The translations under genes and the position numbers were made by a program. A model generated the notes under the pieces. It worked only from the letters and a program-made list of their open reading frames with translations, was not told where the DNA came from and searched no databases. Positions 10,144 through 17,198 of a DNA stretch of 64,000 nt are shown here, one piece after another. Source of the stretch: JAPWJZ01 sp965279315. Lineage in GTDB: Bacteria; Pseudomonadota; Alphaproteobacteria; Micavibrionales; UBA2020. The stretch's first letter is position 1. Every line of letters starts with the position of its first letter. The stretch spans positions 1,674,001-1,738,000 of the forward strand of contig OZ257145.1 in the NCBI GenBank assembly GCA_965279315.1. The letters run 5' to 3'.

Positions 10144-11577
10144 ATGAAAATCGCAGCAAACAACAAAAGCACCGGCCGCGTCACGCAGGTCCTCGGCGCG
10201 GTCGTCGACGTACAGTTCGACGGTGCGCTGCCCCCCATCATGGGCGCGCTGACCCTCGACAACGACGGCAAGACGCTCGTCCTTGAAGTCGCCCAGCACC
10301 TTGGCGAAAACACCGTCCGCACCATCGCGATGGATGCGACCGAAGGTCTCGTGCGCGGTCAGGCCGTGACCGACACCGGCGCGCCCATCTCCGTGCCCGT
10401 CGGCCCCGAAACGCTCGGCCGTATCATCAACGTCATCGGCGAGCCGATCGACGAGCGCGGCCCTGTGAACGCGAAACTGCACTTCCCCATTCACCGCAAG
10501 GCGCCCGAATTCGTCGACCAGTCGACCGAAACCCAGATCCTCGTCACCGGCATCAAGGTCGTCGACCTGCTCGCCCCCTACGCAAAAGGCGGCAAGATCG
10601 GCCTGTTCGGCGGCGCCGGCGTCGGCAAAACCGTCACGATCATGGAATTGATCAACAACGTCGCGATGAACCACGGTGGTGTTTCCGTGTTCGCGGGCGT
10701 GGGCGAGCGTACCCGCGAAGGTAACGACCTGTACCACGAGATGATCGAAGGCGGCGTCATTAAGCTCGACGGCCCCGGTTCCAAAGTGGCGCTGGTATAC
10801 GGCCAGATGAACGAACCCCCCGGCGCACGCGCGCGCGTCGGCCTGACCGGCCTCACCCTTGCGGAATACTTCCGCGACGAAGAAGGCCAGGACGTGTTGT
10901 TCTTCGTCGATAACATCTTCCGCTTCACGCAGGCGGGCGCGGAAGTGTCCGCGCTCCTCGGCCGCATCCCGTCCGCCGTCGGTTACCAGCCGACGCTCGC
11001 AACCGATATGGGCGCGCTGCAGGAACGCATCACCTCCACCAACAAAGGCTCGATCACGTCCGTCCAGGCGATTTACGTTCCTGCCGACGACTTGACCGAC
11101 CCCGCACCCGCAACTTCCTTCGCGCACCTTGACGCAACGACGGTGTTGAGCCGCCAGATCGCGGAATTGGGCATTTACCCCGCGGTCGATCCGCTGGATT
11201 CCACCTCACGCATCCTCGACCCCCGCGTGGTCGGTGAAGAGCACTACGCGGTTGCGCGTAACGTCCAGAAAGTCCTGCAGTCCTACAAGGCGCTGCAAGA
11301 CATCATCGCGATCCTCGGCATGGATGAATTGTCTGAAGAAGACAAACTCACCGTCGCCCGCGCCCGCAAGATCCAGCGCTTCCTGTCGCAGCCTTTCCAC
11401 GTGGCCGAAATCTTTACCGGCACGCCCGGTGTGTTCGTCCAGCTGGAAGACACCATCAAGGCGTTCAAGGGCATCGTGAACGGCGATTACGACGACCTGC
11501 CTGAATCGGCCTTCTACATGGTCGGCACGATCGAGGAAGCCGTCGAAAAAGCCAAGAAAATGGCAAAAGCGGCGTAA
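10144..11577 (+). CDS. atpD: ATP synthase F1 subunit beta
   Basis: A 477-residue catalytic subunit. It carries the Walker A GGAGVGKT, the catalytic-glutamate region GVGERTREGNDLYHEM, the Walker B DVLFFVDNIFRFTQ, and the family signature PAVDPLDSTSR. The start has a strong ribosome binding site (AAGGAGAATTACC before the ATG). Beta binds and makes ATP at the alpha/beta interfaces. The codon use is strongly biased, as expected for a highly expressed gene. Confidence 0.98.
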   Translation: MKIAANNKSTGRVTQVLGAVVDVQFDGALPPIMGALTLDNDGKTLVLEVAQHLGENTVRTIAMDATEGLVRGQAVTDTGAPISVPVGPETLGRIINVIGEPIDERGPVNAKLHFPIHRKAPEFVDQSTETQILVTGIKVVDLLAPYAKGGKIGLFGGAGVGKTVTIMELINNVAMNHGGVSVFAGVGERTREGNDLYHEMIEGGVIKLDGPGSKVALVYGQMNEPPGARARVGLTGLTLAEYFRDEEGQDVLFFVDNIFRFTQAGAEVSALLGRIPSAVGYQPTLATDMGALQERITSTNKGSITSVQAIYVPADDLTDPAPATSFAHLDATTVLSRQIAELGIYPAVDPLDSTSRILDPRVVGEEHYAVARNVQKVLQSYKALQDIIAILGMDELSEEDKLTVARARKIQRFLSQPFHVAEIFTGTPGVFVQLEDTIKAFKGIVNGDYDDLPESAFYMVGTIEEAVEKAKKMAKAA

Positions 11578-11598
11578 TCGCAACGCGAGGGATTTGAC

Positions 11599-12021
11599 AT
11601 GGCTGACGCAATCACCACTGCCGGCACTTTCCAGTTCGAGCTTGTTTCGCCCGAACGCGTCCTCGTTTCGGAAGAAGCGAAGATGGTGGTCGTGCCGGGC
11701 GCGGCCGGTGATTTCGGCGTGCTGCCGAAACATTCCCCGCTGTTGTCCTCCATCCGCCCCGGCGTCGTGACGATCACGGCGGCGGACGGTTCTGTGCGCC
11801 GCATCTTCGTCGCCGGCGGTTTCGCCGACGTCAACCCCGACATCTGCTCGGTGCTGGCGGAAGAGGCGATTGCGGTGGAAGAACTCGACCGCCCCGCGCT
11901 CGAAGCGGCGCTGAAAACGCTGGAAGACGACGCGGCCTTCGCGAAAGAAGACGCGATCAAGTTGGCTTCGGTTCAGCGCCAGATCGACGTGACGAAGGCA
12001 AAACTTCAGGCCGCAGCCTAG
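11599..12021 (+). CDS. atpC: ATP synthase F1 subunit epsilon
   Basis: A 140-residue subunit with the N-terminal beta-sandwich (FELVSPERVLVSEEAKMVVV, then PGAAGDFGVLPKHSPLL) and a short C-terminal helical hairpin. Epsilon binds gamma and the c-ring and can inhibit ATP hydrolysis. It is the last gene of the atp operon. Its TAG stop at 12019-12021 overlaps the stop codon of the convergent ATPase gene on the other strand (shared CTAG), so no terminator fits between them. Confidence 0.96.
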   Translation: MADAITTAGTFQFELVSPERVLVSEEAKMVVVPGAAGDFGVLPKHSPLLSSIRPGVVTITAADGSVRRIFVAGGFADVNPDICSVLAEEAIAVEELDRPALEAALKTLEDDAAFAKEDAIKLASVQRQIDVTKAKLQAAA

Positions 12022-12635
12022 GCTTTATCCGGATTTTTCGGTTTGAACACCGCCGTCCTGGGCGATGGCATCGCGCGCGTGGTGGCAAGGCTGATATCGG
12101 CGGCATCCCGCCATTCATTCAATCTTTGTTCGCGTGCAACACGTTCCTGTTCCGCAATCGCCTTTTCCGCCGGCGTACGGTGATAATCGGCAATCTGCTC
12201 CGGCGCCAGTTTTTCCAGCGTCACCGGCACGCCAAAGCGCGACGCGATATGGTTCTTCTGCAGCATGTCCTGAAGGTCGTCGCCGCCCGTCACGATCACG
12301 ACCGTGCTTTCGCGCTCGATCGCGCCAGCGATGCCGGATGCGATGCGCGCCTGCGTGATCGCGCTGGCCTCGCCCAGGTGCTCGATCACCAGAATGGCAT
12401 GGTCGGCGTCTTCAAACAGCTTCACGCCCGCAAAGGCGTCGTTATCGTCCAGTTTCCGCGCATCGCGCAGCATGACCGTGCCGCTGACGCCTTTTTCCTT
12501 CAGCGCCTCGGCATATTCAATTGCCTGCGTCGTCTTGCCCGATGGCGATGGGCCGATGATGGCCTGGCTCGTCCCGCGCTTGTCGAAAGCGCTCGCGCTG
12601 TCGGCTGACCGTTGCAGGCGCGCGTCCAGCGTCAT
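12018..12635 (-). CDS. Small P-loop ATPase-like protein, paralogue 5 of 5 (degenerate Walker B)
   Basis: A 205-residue protein, last of five tandem paralogues. The Walker A is intact (GPSPSGKTTQ, K34, T35). The Walker B strand ILVIEH (81-86) has Glu-His where Asp-Glu is expected, so hydrolysis is doubtful although nucleotide binding may persist. A sensor-1-like strand (TVVIVTGGDD) is followed by an Arg-finger-like ASRFG and LAPEQIADYH, as in CbxX/SpoVK-type AAA proteins. The lid domain is replaced by a charged helix. The tail, from W175, keeps only part of the shared motif (SPRTAVFKP). The start overlaps the upstream paralogue's stop by 4 bases. Confidence 0.8.
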   Translation of the reverse strand: MTLDARLQRSADSASAFDKRGTSQAIIGPSPSGKTTQAIEYAEALKEKGVSGTVMLRDARKLDDNDAFAGVKLFEDADHAILVIEHLGEASAITQARIASGIAGAIERESTVVIVTGGDDLQDMLQKNHIASRFGVPVTLEKLAPEQIADYHRTPAEKAIAEQERVAREQRLNEWRDAADISLATTRAMPSPRTAVFKPKNPDKA

Positions 12636-13291
12636 GTCGTCACCTGCGGCTTGCTAAAACGCGCGGTCTTTGGCGCAGCCATCTTCTTGCGCGGCTGCAG
12701 GTCCTCGTTCTTCGCGGCCTTCCATTCGGCGCGGCGCTGTGCTGCCACTTCCGCCATGCGCTTTTCCGCGGCTTCACGCTGGCGCTGTTCCGCCGGTTTC
12801 TGGCGTTCTATTTCCGCCAGTTTCTCCGCCGCGTGGTAATCGTCCATTTCCTGTTGCGTGAATTGTTGCGTCAGGATGATCGGCTTGTTCAGGCGGTGGG
12901 TCATCCCCGGGTCGCTGTCCAGGATATCCCTTTCGAGTGATGCCGCGCCCGTGAAAATCACGACCGTTTTATCGTGGGCAATCGCGTGCATCGCCCCTTG
13001 CAGCACCTCTTTTTTGAATGGGTCAGGCAGGCGCTCCAACTCGTCGATAATAATGATGCCGCCTTTCGCCTGCTGGAAAATGCCGATAGACTGGCCGAAA
13101 AACTTCAAGCCCGCCGGCTCCAGAATATGCAGCTTACCGTCAAAGCCTTTGGCCGCCAGCGCGTCTGCATAGGCGCGCGCCTGCGTTGATTTTCCCGATG
13201 GCGAGGGGCCAAGGATTGCATGGTGAAGCCCGCGATGACTTCCCTTCACCGCATTATCGACCGATGCCTGCAATTCCGGAAGCAGCGTCAT
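12632..13291 (-). CDS. Small P-loop ATPase, paralogue 4 of 5 (both Walker motifs intact)
   Basis: A 219-residue protein with an intact Walker A (GPSPSGKSTQ, K34) and Walker B (IIIIDELERL, D83, E84), so probably an active ATPase. TVVIFTGAASLERDIL is the sensor-1 strand, MTHRLNKPIILTQQFTQQEM the Arg-finger region. A long charged helix (about residues 155-188, rich in Glu, Arg, Gln and Ala) leads to the shared tail EWKAAKNEDLQPRKKM and APKTARFSKP. Its start overlaps the stop of paralogue 3 by 4 bases (ATGA), implying translational coupling. The role is unknown. Confidence 0.85.
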   Translation of the reverse strand: MTLLPELQASVDNAVKGSHRGLHHAILGPSPSGKSTQARAYADALAAKGFDGKLHILEPAGLKFFGQSIGIFQQAKGGIIIIDELERLPDPFKKEVLQGAMHAIAHDKTVVIFTGAASLERDILDSDPGMTHRLNKPIILTQQFTQQEMDDYHAAEKLAEIERQKPAEQRQREAAEKRMAEVAAQRRAEWKAAKNEDLQPRKKMAAPKTARFSKPQVTT

Positions 13292-13920
13292 TTCACGCCC
13301 TCCGGTTTCGCAAACCGTGCGGTCTTCGGCGCGCTCATGCGGGATTTCGGGCGCAGGTCCTCGTCCTTTGCGTCTTTCCAGTCGGCGATGCGCTGGAGGC
13401 GTTCTTTTTCATGCGCGGCGCGCACGGCCTGCACATGGTTGACGCGCTGCACCTCCGCTTCCTGATCTGCCTTTTGCTGCGCAGTAATTTCCGGTATGTC
13501 GATCGAGACACCAAGGCGGGAGACAAGTTCGGTGTCGCGGTTGATGAAGTTTTCAAGGGGGCGCTCGCCGGTCAGGATGATGACGGTATTTCCGCCATCG
13601 ATGGCCTTGACGATTTCCTTTACCAACCCGTCCCGCAGGCTTTTGGGTGCCCGGTCGAGGTTGTCGATGATGACGGCGCGGTCATCCGTATTTTTGAAAA
13701 GGTCGGATACCTTCTGCCCCGCCAGCAACTGCACCGCATCGGCATCGATTTGTTTCCAGTCCCCGACGATGCCTTTCGCGACCAGCGCCTTGGCGTATTT
13801 TCCGGCATGGAAAACGCGGCCCGCGCCGGGTTCGGCGATCAGCGTCTGGTGCAGCGGCATCGTTTTTCCGCTTTGTGCGGCATCGACAATTTCCTGCAAT
13901 TCGGCCAGCAAAACTGCCAT
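13288..13920 (-). CDS. Degenerate P-loop protein, paralogue 3 of 5 (Walker A lysine lost)
   Basis: A 210-residue protein aligned end to end with its neighbours. The Walker A position reads AEPGAGRVFHA (residues 29-39): the Lys is Arg35 and the Thr/Ser is Val36, so normal ATP binding is unlikely. The Walker B strand RAVIIDNLDR has Asn87 in place of the catalytic Glu. The sensor-1-like strand TVIILTGERPL and the tail DWKDAKDEDLRPKSRM plus APKTARFAKP are well kept, so the gene is under selection for something other than catalysis, perhaps as a structural subunit. It begins directly after the stop of paralogue 2. Confidence 0.8.
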   Translation of the reverse strand: MAVLLAELQEIVDAAQSGKTMPLHQTLIAEPGAGRVFHAGKYAKALVAKGIVGDWKQIDADAVQLLAGQKVSDLFKNTDDRAVIIDNLDRAPKSLRDGLVKEIVKAIDGGNTVIILTGERPLENFINRDTELVSRLGVSIDIPEITAQQKADQEAEVQRVNHVQAVRAAHEKERLQRIADWKDAKDEDLRPKSRMSAPKTARFAKPEGVK

Positions 13921-14535
13921 CTAGCCACCCCCCGGTTTCACGAAGCGCGCAGTATGCGGGGCGGCGATACGCTCTTTGGGGCGCAGGTCTTCATCGCGCG
14001 CCTCTTTCCATTCGGTGATGCGCTGCCGGTTGCGGTCGCCTTCCTTCCGGTCAAAGTGATAAGCAGCGATCTCTTCCGGCGTAAAGGCCTTTGGCATGTT
14101 GATGGTGGTGCGCAGGCGCGCAGAAATTTCCGGCATGTTGCGCAAGGCCTCGGCAAGATCGGCCGGGGTCGAGATGAAGACGACCGTTGTTGTCTGCTGG
14201 TCTATCGCGCGCACAAGGCGGTTATGCAGCAGCTTCTGCCCGTCGTCGCGGTCGTGGCGGGTGCGGAAATCTTCGACGATCAGCACGCCGCCCGTCGCGT
14301 CGCCCATCAGTTTCGTCACCGCATTGACATCGCCGGGATTGTCGAAAGAAACGGTTTCAAAATCCTTGCGGCTGCGCGTCTGGTTGGCGAAGCCGCGCGC
14401 GACCATTTCGGCGGCATAGGCCTCCGCCTGCGTCGTGCGCCCTGAACCCGCAGGCCCCACGATGAACTGGTGCAGCTTCGTTTCGGTCTCTGCCGCCGCC
14501 TTGTCGAGTGTTTGTGTCAGCTTTTCATGCAGCAT
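13921..14535 (-). CDS. P-loop ATPase-like protein, paralogue 2 of 5 (Walker A Lys to Arg)
   Basis: A 204-residue protein. The Walker A is GPAGSGRTTQ, with Arg33 in place of the invariant Lys. The Walker B strand is VLIVEDF (Glu88-Asp89, an inverted acidic pair). The rest of the core keeps the family pattern: TTVVFISTPADLAEAL for sensor 1, then SARLRTTINMPKAFTPEEIA. The tail EWKEARDEDLRPKERI and APHTARFVKP is a close match to paralogues 3 and 4. Four bases separate it from the upstream gene. Reduced or no hydrolysis is likely, which is inference from the motif changes only. Confidence 0.8.
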   Translation of the reverse strand: MLHEKLTQTLDKAAAETETKLHQFIVGPAGSGRTTQAEAYAAEMVARGFANQTRSRKDFETVSFDNPGDVNAVTKLMGDATGGVLIVEDFRTRHDRDDGQKLLHNRLVRAIDQQTTTVVFISTPADLAEALRNMPEISARLRTTINMPKAFTPEEIAAYHFDRKEGDRNRQRITEWKEARDEDLRPKERIAAPHTARFVKPGGG

Positions 14536-14539
14536 GCCG

Positions 14540-15241
14540 TTATCCCTGCAAGACCGGTTTATTTTTTCGGAAGGACGCTGTGCGCGGTGCGGTCAAGCTG
14601 CCTTTCACCGCCGTGATGTCGTTGTCCTTCGTTTCCCGCCACTGCGCGGCGGTTTCTGCCCGTTTTCTTTCGGTTTCCAACGCGTCGGCGGCGGCTTTTG
14701 CGCGCTGGGCACGCCTTTCCGCGGAGCTGGTATTTCCGGCATCGATCTCCGCCTGCGTCGGGGGATGATCCAGCACGACGGTATTCGTCAGGATTTTTTC
14801 CAGCGCGGGCGCATTGCCGAGAAAGGATTGCAGCCTTTCCTCGTCTCCCGTCAGAACCATCACGCCTTCGTTCCTGGAAATGAATTCCACCATGCGCGCC
14901 AGCAAGGCGTTGCCCGCGCGCGGATCGATGCCGTATATTTCGTCGATGACCAGCACCTTGCCCTTTGCCGCGTCAAATACCTCTGTCCATTTTCCGTCGC
15001 GCAGGCCTAATGCAGGAACAAACGTCACGGCATCCTCCGCACTGACAAATTTTGCATCGAACAGCGCGCCAGCGTATTCATGCGCCTGCCATGTTTTGCC
15101 GTAGCCGGGCGGGCCTGCGATGATCTGGTTCAACTGCCCGTATAACTCGCGCGCGTCTCCCGAAACCAGAAACGGCCTGAATTTCACGCCCTGCTGGATG
15201 GCGTTTTCAAGATCGGGATGGAGGCTCAAAACATGTATCAT
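14540..15241 (-). CDS. Small AAA-like ATPase, paralogue 1 of 5 (intact, first in operon)
   Basis: A 233-residue protein with a textbook Walker A (GPPGYGKTW, K49) and Walker B (KVLVIDEIYGI, D100, E101). GVMVLTGDEERLQSFL is the sensor-1 strand. An N-terminal extension of about 15 residues is absent from the others. The charged region from residue 165 (Arg/Ala/Glu-rich, probably coiled) leads to the tail QWRETKDNDIT and APRTASFRKN. It is the most divergent copy and the most AAA-like. The ATG at 15241 abuts GAAGG with no spacing, so a TTG four codons later is possible. It is divergent from the dehydrogenase at 15385. Confidence 0.85.
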   Translation of the reverse strand: MIHVLSLHPDLENAIQQGVKFRPFLVSGDARELYGQLNQIIAGPPGYGKTWQAHEYAGALFDAKFVSAEDAVTFVPALGLRDGKWTEVFDAAKGKVLVIDEIYGIDPRAGNALLARMVEFISRNEGVMVLTGDEERLQSFLGNAPALEKILTNTVVLDHPPTQAEIDAGNTSSAERRAQRAKAAADALETERKRAETAAQWRETKDNDITAVKGSLTAPRTASFRKNKPVLQG

Positions 15242-15384
15242 CCTTCATATATGATGGTCATATTTTTACAGAAAACCCTTAAATAATGGTTATGCGATTG
15301 AAATAACTTCATATTTTCGCCCCACCTTTTACTCTTCTGCAGATAGGACTATCTTATCGGGTATCAATTTGAAGGAGAGAACAA

Positions 15385-16878
15385 ATGCCCGGCGCAGCAG
15401 TACAGATCATCGATGTGGTGGCCCAGTTGAACCTGAAGGACAGCAAGCTGTTCCGGCAGCTCGGCTATATCGACGGCGCATGGGCGGGTGCAGAGGGCGG
15501 GCGGATGCTGGAGGTCAACAACCCCGCAACCGGCGACATCATCGGCACCGTGCCGAACATGGGCGCGGCGGAAACGAAAAAAGCCATCGACGCGGCGCAG
15601 CGCGCGCTTGAAGGCTGGAAGACGATGCTGGCCGCAGACCGCGCGAAGATTTTGAAAAAATGGGCCGACCTGCAGCTTGAAAACATCGACGATCTTGCGA
15701 AAATACTGACGGCAGAGCAGGGCAAACCGCTGGCGCAGTCGAAGGCCGAAATCCAGAGCGGCATCGATTACGTGGTGTGGATGGCCGAAGAAGGCCGCCG
15801 CGTCTATGGCGATGTCATCCCGACGCATAACAAAACCCACCGCCTTGTGACGCTGAAACAGCCGGTCGGCGTTTGCGCGATGATCACGCCGTGGAATTTC
15901 CCGTCTTCCATGATCACGCGCAAGACCGGCCCTGCGCTGGCCGCGGGTTGCACGGTCGTCATGAAGCCGTCCGAATTCACGCCGTTCTCCGCGCTTGCGC
16001 TGGCGGAGCTGGCGGAACGTGCGGGCATCCCGAAAGGCGTGCTGAACATCGTGATCGGCGAAGCGCAGCCGATTGGCAAGGAAATGACCGATAGCCCGAC
16101 GGTCAAGAAACTCAGCTTCACCGGGTCGACCGCCGTCGGCAAGCTTTTACTGACGCAATGCGCGGCGAGCGTGAAGAAAGTGTCGATGGAACTTGGCGGC
16201 AACGCGCCGTTCATCGTGTTCGATGACGCCGATATCGAGGCGGCTGTTGCGGGCGCGATTGCGTCGAAATTCCGCAATGCCGGCCAGACTTGCGTCTGCG
16301 CAAACCGTGTTTTCGTGCAGGAAGGCATCTATGACGCCTTCGCGCAGAAATTCACCGAAGCGGTCGCCAAAATGAAAGTCGGCAACGGACTGGAGGAGGG
16401 GGTCGAGATCGGCCCGATGATCAACGTGAAAGGCATGGAGAAGGTCGAACAGCACCTCGCCGATGCCACGCAAAAAGGCGGCAAGGTCACGACCGGCGGC
16501 AAACGCCATAAATTGGGTGAATCCTTCTTTGAACCCACCGTTGTCACCGGCGCAACGCCCGACATGAAATTCTTCCGTGAAGAAACTTTCGGTCCGCTCG
16601 CCCCGCTGTTTAAATTCAAGACAGACGACGACGTGATCAAGATGGCGAACGACACCGAATACGGCCTCGCCGCTTATTTTTATTCCAACAACATGGCGCG
16701 CATCTGGCGCGTGGGCGAGGCATTGGAATACGGCATGGTCGGCGTGAACAGCGTTGCGATTGTGGCGGCACAGGCACCCTTTGGCGGCTGGAAACAATCC
16801 GGCATCGGCACGGAAGGCTCCAAATACGGGATCGAGGATTACCTCGAGATCAAGCTGCTGAGTCTCGGCGGCCTTTGA
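15385..16878 (+). CDS. gabD: NAD(P)-dependent succinate-semialdehyde dehydrogenase
   Basis: A 497-residue aldehyde dehydrogenase, full length. The catalytic Cys303 lies in GQTCVCANRVFVQ and the general-base Glu269 in VSMELGGNAPFIVFDDA. Both contexts, along with ITPWNFPSSMITRK and GCTVVMKPSEFTP, match the GabD type, which oxidises succinate semialdehyde to succinate in 4-aminobutyrate breakdown. A close relative such as glutarate-semialdehyde dehydrogenase cannot be excluded. The start has a strong AAGGAGAG 8 bases upstream. No aminotransferase gene is nearby. A perfect hairpin terminator follows. Confidence 0.9.
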   Translation: MPGAAVQIIDVVAQLNLKDSKLFRQLGYIDGAWAGAEGGRMLEVNNPATGDIIGTVPNMGAAETKKAIDAAQRALEGWKTMLAADRAKILKKWADLQLENIDDLAKILTAEQGKPLAQSKAEIQSGIDYVVWMAEEGRRVYGDVIPTHNKTHRLVTLKQPVGVCAMITPWNFPSSMITRKTGPALAAGCTVVMKPSEFTPFSALALAELAERAGIPKGVLNIVIGEAQPIGKEMTDSPTVKKLSFTGSTAVGKLLLTQCAASVKKVSMELGGNAPFIVFDDADIEAAVAGAIASKFRNAGQTCVCANRVFVQEGIYDAFAQKFTEAVAKMKVGNGLEEGVEIGPMINVKGMEKVEQHLADATQKGGKVTTGGKRHKLGESFFEPTVVTGATPDMKFFREETFGPLAPLFKFKTDDDVIKMANDTEYGLAAYFYSNNMARIWRVGEALEYGMVGVNSVAIVAAQAPFGGWKQSGIGTEGSKYGIEDYLEIKLLSLGGL

Positions 16879-16900
16879 TCAAAATAACCCTGCAGACGTA

Positions 16901-16936
16901 AAAAGGGCCCGGTGGTCAAGACCGGGCCCTTTTCTA
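16901..16936 (+). terminator. Rho-independent terminator after gabD
   Basis: A perfect 13-bp stem, AAAAGGGCCCGGT (16901-16913) with ACCGGGCCCTTTT (16921-16933), and a 7-base loop. The A/T ends make it work in both directions. Confidence 0.9.
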
Positions 16937-17198
16937 AAACACTTTAACGTCTCGGGTGCTTATGTGTGTAAGTGAAGATCACTAAAGTGCAAGAGAACCG
17001 AATTTCTGTGTGACTGCTCTCGTTATGGATAAGTTATATCTTCAGTATAGCGCAGGTCAATTAACAATTTTTTCATAAATAAGAAGCGTTCTCACTCGCA
17101 ATTCAATGTCGCGGAAAAACAGATATTTGGCGAAATTTCTGCACATGAATTATTTAATAAATTCCTAACCATATGTCCGTAAAATGGGGACGGGGATA
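16937..17198. other. AT-rich intergenic region before the pseudokinase gene
   Basis: No ORF or RNA gene is apparent. The stretch rises in A+T toward its right end, as promoters do. At 17154-17168 there is TTAA-N7-CTAA, one base away from a CtrA box, about 30 bases before the next gene. Confidence 0.5.

Noticed and set aside
13186..14445. 419-codon plus-strand frame across the ATPase cluster
   Set aside because: It crosses the boundaries of three well-supported minus-strand genes and shows no domain; it is a shadow.
15245..15254. TCATATATGA, a perfect 10-base palindrome before the ATPase operon, as an operator
   Set aside because: It is short, AT-rich and overlaps the probable ribosome binding region; without a second copy I cannot support it.
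16937..17198. Possible small RNA or tRNA in the gap after gabD
   Set aside because: No cloverleaf or stable hairpin beyond the gabD terminator was found.
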